Part shown: piece by piece, positions 30,591 to 38,028 of the stretch
How the letters are laid out: every line of letters starts with the position of its first letter
Numbering within the stretch: position 1 is the first letter of the stretch
NCBI RefSeq assembly: GCF_900091445.1
Contig: NZ_LT607733.1
Span: 947,501-1,011,500, forward strand
From: Micromonospora echinofusca
Lineage (GTDB): Bacteria > Actinomycetota > Actinomycetes > Mycobacteriales > Micromonosporaceae
Reading direction: 5' to 3'
DNA: 64,000 nucleotides
Notes under the pieces: generated by a model
Database searches by the model: none
What the model was told of the DNA's origin: nothing
What the model saw: only the letters and a program-made list of their open reading frames with translations
Position numbers and translations under genes: made by a program

Positions 30591-31043
30591 ATGAGCATGC
30601 CGACGCAGGGGGCGGGGCTGGACTCCGGCTACCACCCCCACGACGCGGACGAGGTCAGGGGCAGCTCGATCGGTGAGCTGATGCGCCAGGTCACCAGCGA
30701 CCTGTCCACCCTGATGCGGCAGGAGGTCGAGCTGGCCAAGGCCGAGATCCGCCAGGAGGGCAAGAAGGCGGGCAAGACCGCCGGCTTCTTCGGCGGCGCC
30801 GGCTTCGGCGGCTACATGGTGGCCCTCTTCCTCTCGCTGGCCCTCTGGGCCGGGCTGTCCAACGTGATGGACGCCGGCTGGGCGGCGCTGATCGTGGCCG
30901 TCATCTGGGGTGCGATCGCCGCGGTCCTCTACTCCAAGGCCAAGAAGAGCGCGGAGCACATCCGCGGCCTCAAGCAGACCAACGACAGCGTGCAGCGCAT
31001 CCCCGACGCGCTCAAGCCCCACCCGCAGGAGGTCACCCGATGA
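30591..31043 (+). CDS. Phage-holin-superfamily-like membrane protein (Phage_holin_3_6 / DUF1469 type)
   Basis: A 150-residue protein. The segment SSIGELMRQVTSDLSTLMRQEVELAKAEI (about 26-54) is the family signature, followed by two transmembrane helices (about 68-90 and 97-118) and a short charged tail. Despite the family name these are chromosomal proteins, not prophage lysis genes, and no phage genes are near. GGGAGG lies 9 nt before the ATG. Its stop overlaps the next start (ATGA), so it is coupled to the DUF3618 gene. Confidence 0.88.
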   Translation: MSMPTQGAGLDSGYHPHDADEVRGSSIGELMRQVTSDLSTLMRQEVELAKAEIRQEGKKAGKTAGFFGGAGFGGYMVALFLSLALWAGLSNVMDAGWAALIVAVIWGAIAAVLYSKAKKSAEHIRGLKQTNDSVQRIPDALKPHPQEVTR

Positions 31044-31723
31044 GCACCGACCCGGACCAGATCCGCCGGGAGATCGAAGCCACCCGGAACAACCTGAGCT
31101 CCGACGTGGACGCGCTGGCGTACAAGGTCAGCCCCGCCCGCATCGTGGACGACCGCAAGCAGCGGGCCCGCAACGCACTGCAGAATGTGAGGGACAAGGT
31201 GATGGGAAGCGCTTCCGACCTGGGTCACAGCACCAAGCACGGCGCCCACGCGGTGGGCGGCCACGCCTCCTCGGCCGCCTCGACGGTGAGCGACAAGGCC
31301 CACTCGGCCGCCTCGACGGTCGGCGACAAGGCCCACTCGGCGGCCTCGACGGTGAGCGACGCCGCGCAGCGCGCCCCGCACGTCATCCGGCAGAAGTCCG
31401 AGGGCAACCCGCTGGCCGCCGGCCTGATCGCCTTCGGCGTCGGCTGGCTCGCCTCCTCGCTGATCCCGGCCACCAGCCGCGAGCAGCAGATGGCGTCGCA
31501 GGTCAAGGAGAAGGCCGGCGAGCACGCCGGGGTCGTGAAGGAGAAGCTGGGCGAGGTCGCCACCGAACTGAAGGAGGAACTGCGCGAGCCGGCGCAGCAC
31601 GCCACCGAGTCGGTCCGGTCCACCGCCCAGGACGCGGTGCACGCCGTCAAGGACGACACCCGTTCCGCCGCGCACGACGTGAAGGACCATGCGCAGCAGT
31701 CCCGCGAACAGGTGCGGTACTGA
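31040..31723 (+). CDS. DUF3618 protein with 11-residue repeats
   Basis: A 227-residue protein starting STDPDQIRREIEATRNNLSSDVDAL, the DUF3618 signature. A disordered middle region contains three tandem 11-residue repeats of H(S/A)xAASTV(S/G)DKA type, followed by a hydrophobic segment (AAGLIAFGVGWLASSLI, about 131-147). A long charged helix with further Lys/Glu/Ala heptad- or 11-mer-like periodicity runs to the end. The repeats resemble the amphipathic motif of LEA and apolipoprotein helices. It is translationally coupled to the holin-like gene and followed by a large terminator, closing the three-gene operon. Function unknown. Confidence 0.86.
   Translation: MSTDPDQIRREIEATRNNLSSDVDALAYKVSPARIVDDRKQRARNALQNVRDKVMGSASDLGHSTKHGAHAVGGHASSAASTVSDKAHSAASTVGDKAHSAASTVSDAAQRAPHVIRQKSEGNPLAAGLIAFGVGWLASSLIPATSREQQMASQVKEKAGEHAGVVKEKLGEVATELKEELREPAQHATESVRSTAQDAVHAVKDDTRSAAHDVKDHAQQSREQVRY
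31268..31366 (+). repeat. Three tandem 33-bp coding repeats
   Basis: Units 31268-31300, 31301-31333 and 31334-31366 are near identical in DNA. Each encodes an 11-residue block around SAASTVxD within the DUF3618 gene. Confidence 0.85.
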
Positions 31724-31745
31724 CCAGCCCGGTCACCGTACGCCG

Positions 31746-31794
31746 CAGCTCGCGGCCACTCCCGGAGCACCGTCCGGAGAGTGGCCGCGAGCTG
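31746..31794. terminator. Large terminator between convergent operons
   Basis: A perfect 16-bp stem (CAGCTCGCGGCCACTC and complement) with an inner CCGGA/TCCGG stem lies 22 nt after the DUF3618 stop and serves both strands. Confidence 0.85.
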
Positions 31795-31829
31795 TCGTGT
31801 GCGTCCCGGGCGCGTACCGGCGCGGGGAC

Positions 31830-32930
31830 TCAGCGCAGGTGGCGGCGGAGGGTGCGTTCGAAGTGGGCGGCGCGGCGCATCCGGCCGCCGGCGTAGCGGA
31901 CCCCGCCGAAGAGCAGGCGCCGGCCGACGGCGAGCCAGGCGCACACGCCGCGCTCCAGCACCCAGAGCGGGGCCGCCAGGGCGGTCGCCGGCGGGAAGAC
32001 GGTGGTGCCCCCGCCCCGGCGCCGGCCCGCCTCGGCGAGCGCCACCGTGGTCGCGGCCGCCCCGAGCAGCAGCCCCGGCCGCCGGTTCGCGACCGCCGCC
32101 GCCAGCGCCGGCAGGACCGCGAGCGAGGTGACCAGGCGGGCCGGCTGGGCCAGGTCGTCGTACGCCTGGCGGACCCGCTGGCCCAGGAAGTGGGCGGTGC
32201 CGGGCGGCAGCCGGCGTACGTGCAGCCAGGCGGGCGCCGCCTCGGTGCCCCCGTACGCGCGCACCGTACGGATCAGCTCCAGGTTCTCGAAGAGCACGTC
32301 CGGGTCGTACCCGCCCATGGCGAGGAAGGTGCTCCGGCGTACCGCCAGAGTGCCGGGGTAGTCGGCGCCGAGCGCCCGGTTGAGCAGGGTGCGCCCGGTG
32401 TCCCACCACGCGTGCCAGGGCAGCGGGTCGAAGTAGTTCTGCGGCCGGACCAGGTCCACCCGGTCGAGCAGCCCGTGCACGACGCGCAGCCCCGCCTCGT
32501 CGTACCGGACGTCGTCGTCGGCGATCACCACGTGCTCGTGGCGGGCCGCGCCGACGCCGGTGAGCACACCGGTCACCTTGCCGTTGACGCCGCGCAGGGC
32601 GGGATCCGGCCGCAGGTGCCGGACCAGCCCCCGCCAGGCCCGCGCGTGCCGGTCGAACACCTCCGGCGGCGACCCGTCGACCACGGTCACGTCGACCAGG
32701 GCGCTCAGCCGCCGCAGGTAGCCGGTCAGTTCGGCCAGCCCGGCGTCGCCGGTCCAGCGCAGCGGCAGCACGTACGCCAGGGGAAGCCGGCACCGCTCGG
32801 CGCCCGGCGGCGGGGCCGTGCCGCCGCCGAAGACGGTCGTGCCGCCGTGGTCGGGTGCGACGCCGCCGTCCTCGGCAGTGTCGCCACCGTCTCCCGGCGC
32901 GGCGCCGGGCGGTCGGGCCGGCGCGCTCAC
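31830..32930 (-). CDS. Family 2-like glycosyltransferase with C-terminal membrane segments
   Basis: A 366-residue protein. After a Gly/Pro-rich disordered N-terminus (1-48), a GT-A-like domain begins LPLAYVLPLRWTGD and carries the nucleotide-sugar and metal-binding acidic motif DDD (138-140, in VIADDDVRYD). The acceptor-side segment FLAMGGYDPDVLFENLELIR is also present. Two to three hydrophobic segments follow (about 275-340), so the enzyme probably sits on the inner membrane face. The sugar and the acceptor are not known. Its GTG overlaps the stop of the methyltransferase gene (GTGA), so both are in one operon. Confidence 0.83.
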   Translation of the reverse strand: MSAPARPPGAAPGDGGDTAEDGGVAPDHGGTTVFGGGTAPPPGAERCRLPLAYVLPLRWTGDAGLAELTGYLRRLSALVDVTVVDGSPPEVFDRHARAWRGLVRHLRPDPALRGVNGKVTGVLTGVGAARHEHVVIADDDVRYDEAGLRVVHGLLDRVDLVRPQNYFDPLPWHAWWDTGRTLLNRALGADYPGTLAVRRSTFLAMGGYDPDVLFENLELIRTVRAYGGTEAAPAWLHVRRLPPGTAHFLGQRVRQAYDDLAQPARLVTSLAVLPALAAAVANRRPGLLLGAAATTVALAEAGRRRGGGTTVFPPATALAAPLWVLERGVCAWLAVGRRLLFGGVRYAGGRMRRAAHFERTLRRHLR

Positions 32931-33664
32931 GCCGGTTCCGGCCGGCGGTACACGGAGACGTGCTCGCGGCTGTGGTCGGTGAACGGGCGGCCAGACCAGT
33001 CCTCCCAGCGGTGCTCGCGGCGCAGCCCGGCCAGTTCGGCCATCAGGTCCAGCTCCGCCGGCCAGGCGTAGCGGTGGTTGGCCGGCAGCAGGTGCACCCC
33101 GCCGTTGGTGAGCCGGACCTTCGTGGTGGTCATCCGCTGCTCGGCCGGGTGCAGCAGGGCCGCCTCCAGCAGCACCACGTCCTCCGCCACGCGCACCGGG
33201 CGCAGCGCCCCGCCGGCGCGGAAGGCACCCGGGTCGGGCACCCACGCCTCGACGACGAACCGGCCGCCGGGACGCAGGTGGGCGGCGGCGTTGCGGAAGC
33301 AGGCCACCTGGGCGGCCTGGTCCGGCAGCGCGAAGATCGTGTTGAACGCGAGCACCACCAGGGCGAACTCGCCGGGCACCCGGGTCCCGGTGAAGTCGCC
33401 GACGGCCACCTCGACCGCGTCCCCGCCTGGTTTGGCGCGCAGCCCGGCGGCCATCTCCGGGGAACCCTCGACACCGGCGACGCTCAGCCCCCGGGCGGCC
33501 AGCGGCAGGGCCAGTCGGCCGGTGCCGATGCCGAACTCGCACACCGGACCGCCGTCGGCCAGTTCGGCGAGCCGCTCCACCGCCGCGTCCGGCGTCAGGT
33601 GCGCGTACGTCTCGTCGTAGACCTCTGCGGCGTGCCGGCCGTACTCGCTGGCGTCGAAGGACAC
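32927..33664 (-). CDS. Class I SAM-dependent methyltransferase
   Basis: A 245-residue protein with the Rossmann methyltransferase fold. Motif I is VCEFGIGTGRLALPLA (about 41-56), with the acidic residue after strand 2 in VAGVEGSPEM, and LVVLAFNTIFALPD and LRPGGRFVVEAWVPDPG as motifs IV and V. The C-terminal beta-rich half probably selects the substrate, which is unknown. The GTG follows GGGAGG by 4 nt. It is cotranscribed with the downstream glycosyltransferase and lies 93 bp from the P450 gene on the same strand, so the three may act on one product. Confidence 0.9.
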   Translation of the reverse strand: MSFDASEYGRHAAEVYDETYAHLTPDAAVERLAELADGGPVCEFGIGTGRLALPLAARGLSVAGVEGSPEMAAGLRAKPGGDAVEVAVGDFTGTRVPGEFALVVLAFNTIFALPDQAAQVACFRNAAAHLRPGGRFVVEAWVPDPGAFRAGGALRPVRVAEDVVLLEAALLHPAEQRMTTTKVRLTNGGVHLLPANHRYAWPAELDLMAELAGLRREHRWEDWSGRPFTDHSREHVSVYRRPEPA

Positions 33665-33757
33665 GGTGCCTCCCGGTGACGGTGGGTGCCCGCAGCACGT
33701 GCCCGGTTATCGGGCGGCCAAACCGGTGTGTCGTTTCGGCGGTTGCTCCCGTGTCGT

Positions 33758-35005
33758 TCAGGCCGTGCGACGGACGTTGGTGATCAGGAACCCGCTCGGC
33801 GGGAGCGCCGGCATCGCGCGCAGGCTCAGCGCCAGGTTCTGCGGTGGCACGTCGTACCGCATCGTCGTGGTCAGGTTGGTCACCGCCCGCTTCATCAGCT
33901 CGATCGTGATCCACTCTCCGGCGCAGCGGTGCCCGGTCAGGTGCCCGCCGCCGCCCTGCGGGACGAGGGCGAACGGGTCGCCCCGCCAACCGGTGAACCG
34001 CTCCGGACGGAACCGCTCCGGCTCCGGCCAGAGCGCCGGGTGGTGGTTGGTGCCGTACAGGTCGAGCAGCACCCGCCGGCCGCGCGGGAAGTGGTGGCCC
34101 TGCCAGTCGAACGGGCGGCGCACCCGGGCGGCGGCCACCGGGAAGAAGGGGTAGTAGCGGCGTACCTCCTGCACGAAGCTCTCGGTGGCCTCGTCGCTCT
34201 CGCGGACCCGCTGCCGCCAGGCCGGGTGGTCGTGCAGGGCCAGCGCGGCGAAGACGACGAAACGGTCGACGGCGACCGTGGGGCGCAGCACGTTGAGCAG
34301 TTCGACGGCCGCGATCCGGCGGGGCAGCAGCCGTCCCCGGTCGTCCCGGTGCTCGGCGATCACCCGTAGCGCGCTGCCCTCGGGGGCGGGGAGCGTGCCG
34401 GCGCGCTCGCGTTCGACGACCTGCCCGATCCAGCGCTCGCCCCGGCGGCGGCCCCACCGGCCGCGCCAGTGCTGGAGGCCGAGGGCCGCCGGCCCTTCGA
34501 TCATCGCGTGCAGTTCGGCGGTACGCCGGTGCACCTCGGAGTCCGCGAGCGGTACGCCGGCCCAGGCGCAGACCGCGCGGGTCAGCATCCGGGCGATCTC
34601 GTCGTAGAGCACCACCGGCCCGCCCGCCTCCCAGGCCGGGACGCGGGCCCGCCACTCGTCGTCGAAGAGCTGCCCGAGCTGCCGGATTGCGGCCGGCGTC
34701 ATGATCGACATGAACATGGCCTTGCGGTCGGCGTGTTCCGCACCGTCGAGGCCCTGCACACCACCGCGGCCGGTCAGGGTGCGCTGCGCCCGCTTCGGCA
34801 TCGCGCCCGCCCGGACGAAGCGTTCGGGGTCGTAGAACAGCTCCGCCGCCGACCGGCCGCGCAGGCAGATGGTGGGTTCCAGCAGCAGTCGGGCCTGGAA
34901 GATGTCGGTTCCGTGGCGGTCGCAGCGCCGGCCGACGAAGCGGTAGCCGTCGCGCAGGAACGCCACCGAACTGTCCGGGCTGCGCTCCGTCGGGATGGTC
35001 GCCAT
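33758..35005 (-). CDS. CYP152-family cytochrome P450 fatty-acid peroxygenase
   Basis: A 415-residue heme protein. The heme-binding loop PQGGGGHLTGHRCAGEW (cysteine C361) is of CYP152 type, not the usual FGxGxHxCxG. The R241-P242 pair in NVLRPTVAV occupies the place of Arg242-Pro243 of B. subtilis P450-BSbeta, which binds the fatty-acid carboxylate and lets the enzyme use H2O2 directly without redox partners. At the position of BSbeta Gln85 / OleT His85 it has Q84 (in GGVQGLDG), which suggests hydroxylation rather than decarboxylation to alkenes. No ferredoxin gene is near. AGGAGG stands 4 nt before the ATG. Product use with the neighbouring methyl- and glycosyltransferases is speculative. Confidence 0.93.
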   Translation of the reverse strand: MATIPTERSPDSSVAFLRDGYRFVGRRCDRHGTDIFQARLLLEPTICLRGRSAAELFYDPERFVRAGAMPKRAQRTLTGRGGVQGLDGAEHADRKAMFMSIMTPAAIRQLGQLFDDEWRARVPAWEAGGPVVLYDEIARMLTRAVCAWAGVPLADSEVHRRTAELHAMIEGPAALGLQHWRGRWGRRRGERWIGQVVERERAGTLPAPEGSALRVIAEHRDDRGRLLPRRIAAVELLNVLRPTVAVDRFVVFAALALHDHPAWRQRVRESDEATESFVQEVRRYYPFFPVAAARVRRPFDWQGHHFPRGRRVLLDLYGTNHHPALWPEPERFRPERFTGWRGDPFALVPQGGGGHLTGHRCAGEWITIELMKRAVTNLTTTMRYDVPPQNLALSLRAMPALPPSGFLITNVRRTA

Positions 35006-35127
35006 CGGGCCTCCTGACCGGGGTGGCGGCCGTTTGCCGGCCGGGTCCTGTCCGTACCTCTGCGTCTACCCAGGCCGGCGTTCCTGAACCCCGTCGCCAC
35101 CACGACGTGGCTCGCGGCCACCCGCGT

Positions 35128-35168
35128 GGGGAGGGGCCAGCGGATGCCACGTCTGCTGGCCCCTCCCA
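35128..35168. repeat. Hairpin in the divergent P450 / unknown-gene promoter region
   Basis: GGGAGGGGCCAGC and GCTGGCCCCTCCC pair over 13 bp with a 13-nt loop. It lies about 125-165 bp upstream of both divergent genes, where a terminator is not expected. The rest of 35006-35300 holds no gene. Confidence 0.55.
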
Positions 35169-35300
35169 GGGACGCGGAGAGCTGGTTTCCTCGGGGGAGT
35201 GGTCCGGCCGGGCCGCCGGCGGCAGGTCGCCGGCGACCCGGACGGACCACCGGCGGCCCACCGGAGGCGGGGCCGCCCACGATCGTCACGGGGAGGACGC

Positions 35301-35693
35301 ATGCGCGACAACAGGCCCGCGTACTGGGGTCAGCGGCAGGCGCGGGAGGCGCTCGGCACGGCCCGGGATGTCGCCGGCACGTCATTGATCACGGCCGCGC
35401 GCCGGCCGGCCCGGCCCGGGCGGTTCTTCACGGTGCACCTCGGCTTCACCGCCCCCGATCTGGCGTCGGCCCGGGAGTTGGCCGTCGGCTACGCGGAGGC
35501 GCTGAGCGTGCTCCGGCCGGAGGTGGCCCTGGGCGCGTCGGCGCTGTCCCCGGCCGAGGCGTGGCAGCAGGCCGAGCGGCTGTTCTGCGGCGCTTCCGGC
35601 CCGGACGGCGAGCGCTGCGCCGACGTCGCCAACCACCCCGGTTTCCACCACGCCCCGGGGCCGGGCGGGCTCGGCTGGGGCGACGGCGACTAA
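35301..35693 (+). CDS. Hypothetical protein
   Basis: A 130-residue protein that I do not recognise. A basic N-terminus (1-40) is followed by a compact region beginning RFFTVHLGFTAPDLASARELAVGYAEAL. The C-terminus has two cysteines and several histidines (LFCGASGPDGERCADVANHP, then GFHHAPG), which could bind a metal. GGGAGG stands 4 nt before the ATG and codon use is typical of the genome, so it looks like a real gene. It is divergent from the P450 gene and followed by the leader of the asparagine-synthase-like gene. Confidence 0.7.
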   Translation: MRDNRPAYWGQRQAREALGTARDVAGTSLITAARRPARPGRFFTVHLGFTAPDLASARELAVGYAEALSVLRPEVALGASALSPAEAWQQAERLFCGASGPDGERCADVANHPGFHHAPGPGGLGWGDGD

Positions 35694-35732
35694 CGCGTCG
35701 ATCGAGCCCCGGCTCGGCCCGGCCGCGCCCCT

Positions 35733-35774
35733 GCGGTGCGATCCACGGGACGCGCGGTGCGATTCACGGGACGC
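35733..35774. repeat. Two tandem 21-bp repeats
   Basis: GCGGTGCGATCCACGGGACG+C and a copy differing at one base stand directly end to end. Their place upstream of the ligase gene suggests a protein-binding site, but the binding protein is unknown. Confidence 0.75.
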
Positions 35775-36062
35775 ACGGAATTAGCTTTCGTGGGAATCGC
35801 GCGGATGGCTCATCCGGACGTCGGAATCCGCTTCTTGAGGAACTGATCTCAAATCTCGTTTCGGAGCAACCTCTTTGGCTGCGCCGGTTTTGTGGCTTTT
35901 TATCGACCCAATCCGCACCGCTGTCGGTGCCGAAAGGTCGTCCCCAATCACCAATGCCGGAAGTACCTCGTTTGTTCACCGAGGCATCCGCGCCAGGTAA
36001 CGGGGAGGTTAACTCCCCTCTGGACGGACACATCCGATCCGGCGAGTTCGGGGGAATCGCAC
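35775..36062 (+). promoter_or_regulatory. AT-richer leader and probable promoter region of the asparagine-synthase-like gene
   Basis: The base composition drops clearly relative to the neighbours, with T-rich stretches such as CCGGTTTTGTGGCTTTTTATC near 35883-35903. GGGGAGGTTAACTCCCC (36002-36018) is an imperfect palindrome centred on GTTAAC and may be an operator. No clear -35/-10 pair was settled on, and no convincing gene is present. Confidence 0.45.
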
Positions 36063-37958
36063 ATGCACGTGATGCTGGCCTGGTTCGCTGACGACAATCT
36101 GTCGGACAGCGCCCGGAGCACCGCCAGGCAACGCTTTGAAACGGCCGTCGCGGACCTGGTGCCCCACACTTTCGTACGACACGAATTCGGCGCCGACGAC
36201 TGGGGCGTGACCGTCCTGCACCGCAGCGACCAGGGCCCCTACCGGTGGCCGACCGTCGACACCGTCGGGCCGGTCACCGCCGTCTCCGTCGGGCTGCCCG
36301 TGGGGGTGGACGTCACGGGCGGCCCGGCGGCGCTGGCCGGGCGCCTGCTGGCGGGCGAAGAGGTGCACCGCGAGGTGGTGCCGCCGTTCGGCCTGCTGGC
36401 CCTCGACGCGGCCGGGCGCTTCGCCCTGCAACAGGACTGGATCGGCATGTGCCGGGTCTTCACGGGCGGAGCGGGCGGCCTGACGGCCTTCTGCACCCGT
36501 CCCGGCCTGCTGGCCGCGTTCCTGCACGGCGACCCGCGGCCCGACCTGGACGGCTGGGCGTCGTACACCCTCTGCGGGCACTTCGGCGGCGACAGCTCCC
36601 CGGTGGCGGGGGCCCGGCTGCTGCGCCCCGGTGAGCGGGTGACCGGCCGCCGGCGCGACGGCGGCGGGTGGGAACTCGTCACCACCACGCGATACGCCAC
36701 CGACGACGTCGTACGCGACGGGCTGGCGGCGCAGGACCGGCCGGTGGGCGAGCTGCTGGACCGGGCCGCCGAGGCCATCACGACCACCGCCGCCGGCATC
36801 CACGGCCTCTACGACGACGACATCACCCTGGGGCTGTCCGGCGGGAAGGACTCCCGGCTCATCGCCGCTGCGCTGATCGCGGCCGGCCGGACCCCCCGGT
36901 TCCTCACCAACGAGGACACCCGGGCCGAGGGCGAGGTCGCCCGCGAGCTGGTGCGGATCCTGCGCGACAAGCGGGGGCTGCACCCCGAGCACACGCTCCG
37001 GCTCGCCGGGGCGCGCGCCAACGTGCTCGGCACCGGCCTGCACGAGCGGGCCCGGCGCCTGCAACGGCTGACCGACCACCAGTTCCCCTCCAGCTACCTG
37101 GTGCGCCCCGCCGGCCCCGGACGCCTGGTCGACCAGGCCAGCCCCGCCACGTTCACCGGCGCCGCCGGCGAACTCGCCACCGAATACTGGTATCCCCCGA
37201 CCGACGACGGCGAGCCGTCCCTGCGGGAGACCACATTGGCCCGGCTGCTGAACGCCGTGCCGGCGGGCGTCGCCGACCCGGCCGTGGTCACCGCCGAGCG
37301 GGAGCGCATCGGCGTCCTGCTCGACCACGGCAGCGGGCTCGGCCTGCACGACCTGCGCCTGGTCGACTACATCTACCTGGTGGAACGGGTCCGCCGCTGG
37401 TACACCTCGGCGTACGCGATCGGCATGGTCACCCCGTTCCTCTCGCCCGGCTTCGTCGCTGCCACGTTCGCGTTGACGCCCGGGCAGAAGCGCGAGCGGC
37501 TCATGCACACCGGGCTGATCGCGCGGCTGGTGCCCGAGTGGGCGCAGGTCCCGTTCGTCAGCGTCTCCACCGGCCCGTCCACCGCCACCCGGGTGTGGGA
37601 GGGCGACGGCCTCCAGGCCATGGCCGAGCTGCTGGACACCGCACACGGCCCGCTGACCCACCTCGTGCGCCGGCCCGCCGTGGAGAAGGCGCTCCGCACC
37701 GCCGCCCGGGGCGGCCGGCCCGATCAGCGGACGCTGCAACAGTTCACCTGGCTGGCGCTCGCCTCCGAGCGGCTCGAACCGGGCACCACCCGGCCCGCCA
37801 CCGGTGCCGCGTACGTCCGGATCACCGCGCCTCCGCAGCAGCGTCAGCCGGCCGGCGGCGCGGTCGCCCGGCTGCGCTGGATCAAACGCACCCGGCTCGG
37901 TGGCCGGCTCTGGTCGGCCGTGGCCAGGCGGGTGCGGCCCCGGCCACCGGCCGAGTGA
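36063..37958 (+). CDS. Asparagine-synthase-like ATP-dependent ligase without a glutaminase cysteine
   Basis: A 631-residue protein. The C-terminal part is an asparagine-synthase-type ATP pyrophosphatase domain with the PP-loop LGLSGGKDSR (SGGKDS at 259-264). The N-terminal part has the shape of a class II amidotransferase domain (the GFAL-like FGLLALDAAGRFAL, and TRPGLLAAF) but lacks the N-terminal nucleophilic cysteine (it starts MHVML), so it cannot release ammonia from glutamine. Such enzymes activate a carboxylate as acyl-AMP for amide or lactam formation, as in lasso-peptide cyclases and beta-lactam synthetases, so an unusual product is possible. GGGGGA precedes the ATG. No RRE, protease or precursor gene is visible nearby. 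Confidence 0.85.
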   Translation: MHVMLAWFADDNLSDSARSTARQRFETAVADLVPHTFVRHEFGADDWGVTVLHRSDQGPYRWPTVDTVGPVTAVSVGLPVGVDVTGGPAALAGRLLAGEEVHREVVPPFGLLALDAAGRFALQQDWIGMCRVFTGGAGGLTAFCTRPGLLAAFLHGDPRPDLDGWASYTLCGHFGGDSSPVAGARLLRPGERVTGRRRDGGGWELVTTTRYATDDVVRDGLAAQDRPVGELLDRAAEAITTTAAGIHGLYDDDITLGLSGGKDSRLIAAALIAAGRTPRFLTNEDTRAEGEVARELVRILRDKRGLHPEHTLRLAGARANVLGTGLHERARRLQRLTDHQFPSSYLVRPAGPGRLVDQASPATFTGAAGELATEYWYPPTDDGEPSLRETTLARLLNAVPAGVADPAVVTAERERIGVLLDHGSGLGLHDLRLVDYIYLVERVRRWYTSAYAIGMVTPFLSPGFVAATFALTPGQKRERLMHTGLIARLVPEWAQVPFVSVSTGPSTATRVWEGDGLQAMAELLDTAHGPLTHLVRRPAVEKALRTAARGGRPDQRTLQQFTWLALASERLEPGTTRPATGAAYVRITAPPQQRQPAGGAVARLRWIKRTRLGGRLWSAVARRVRPRPPAE

Positions 37959-37987
37959 GCGGCCGCGCCCCGCCCGACCGGGCCCCG

Positions 37988-38020
37988 CGCCCCGCCCGGC
38001 CGGGCCGACCGGGCGGGGCG
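37988..38020. terminator. Bidirectional terminator
   Basis: CGCCCCGCCCGG and CCGGGCGGGGCG form a perfect 12-bp stem between the convergent ligase and DUF397 genes. Confidence 0.75.
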
Positions 38021-38028
38021 GTCGGCAG

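Noticed and set aside
30591..31043. Holin-like protein as sign of a prophage.
   Set aside because: The family is chromosomal in actinobacteria, and no integrase, capsid, lysin or attachment site was seen in the neighbourhood.
31268..31366. Three 33-bp tandem repeats as a CRISPR array.
   Set aside because: There are no spacers, the repeats are directly adjacent and they keep the reading frame of the DUF3618 gene.
35953..36091. A 45-codon frame upstream of the asparagine-synthase-like gene, considered as a lasso-peptide precursor.
   Set aside because: It lacks the leader pattern YxxPxLxxxG and a threonine before a Gly core, has no ribosome-binding site, and no RRE or leader peptidase gene is near.
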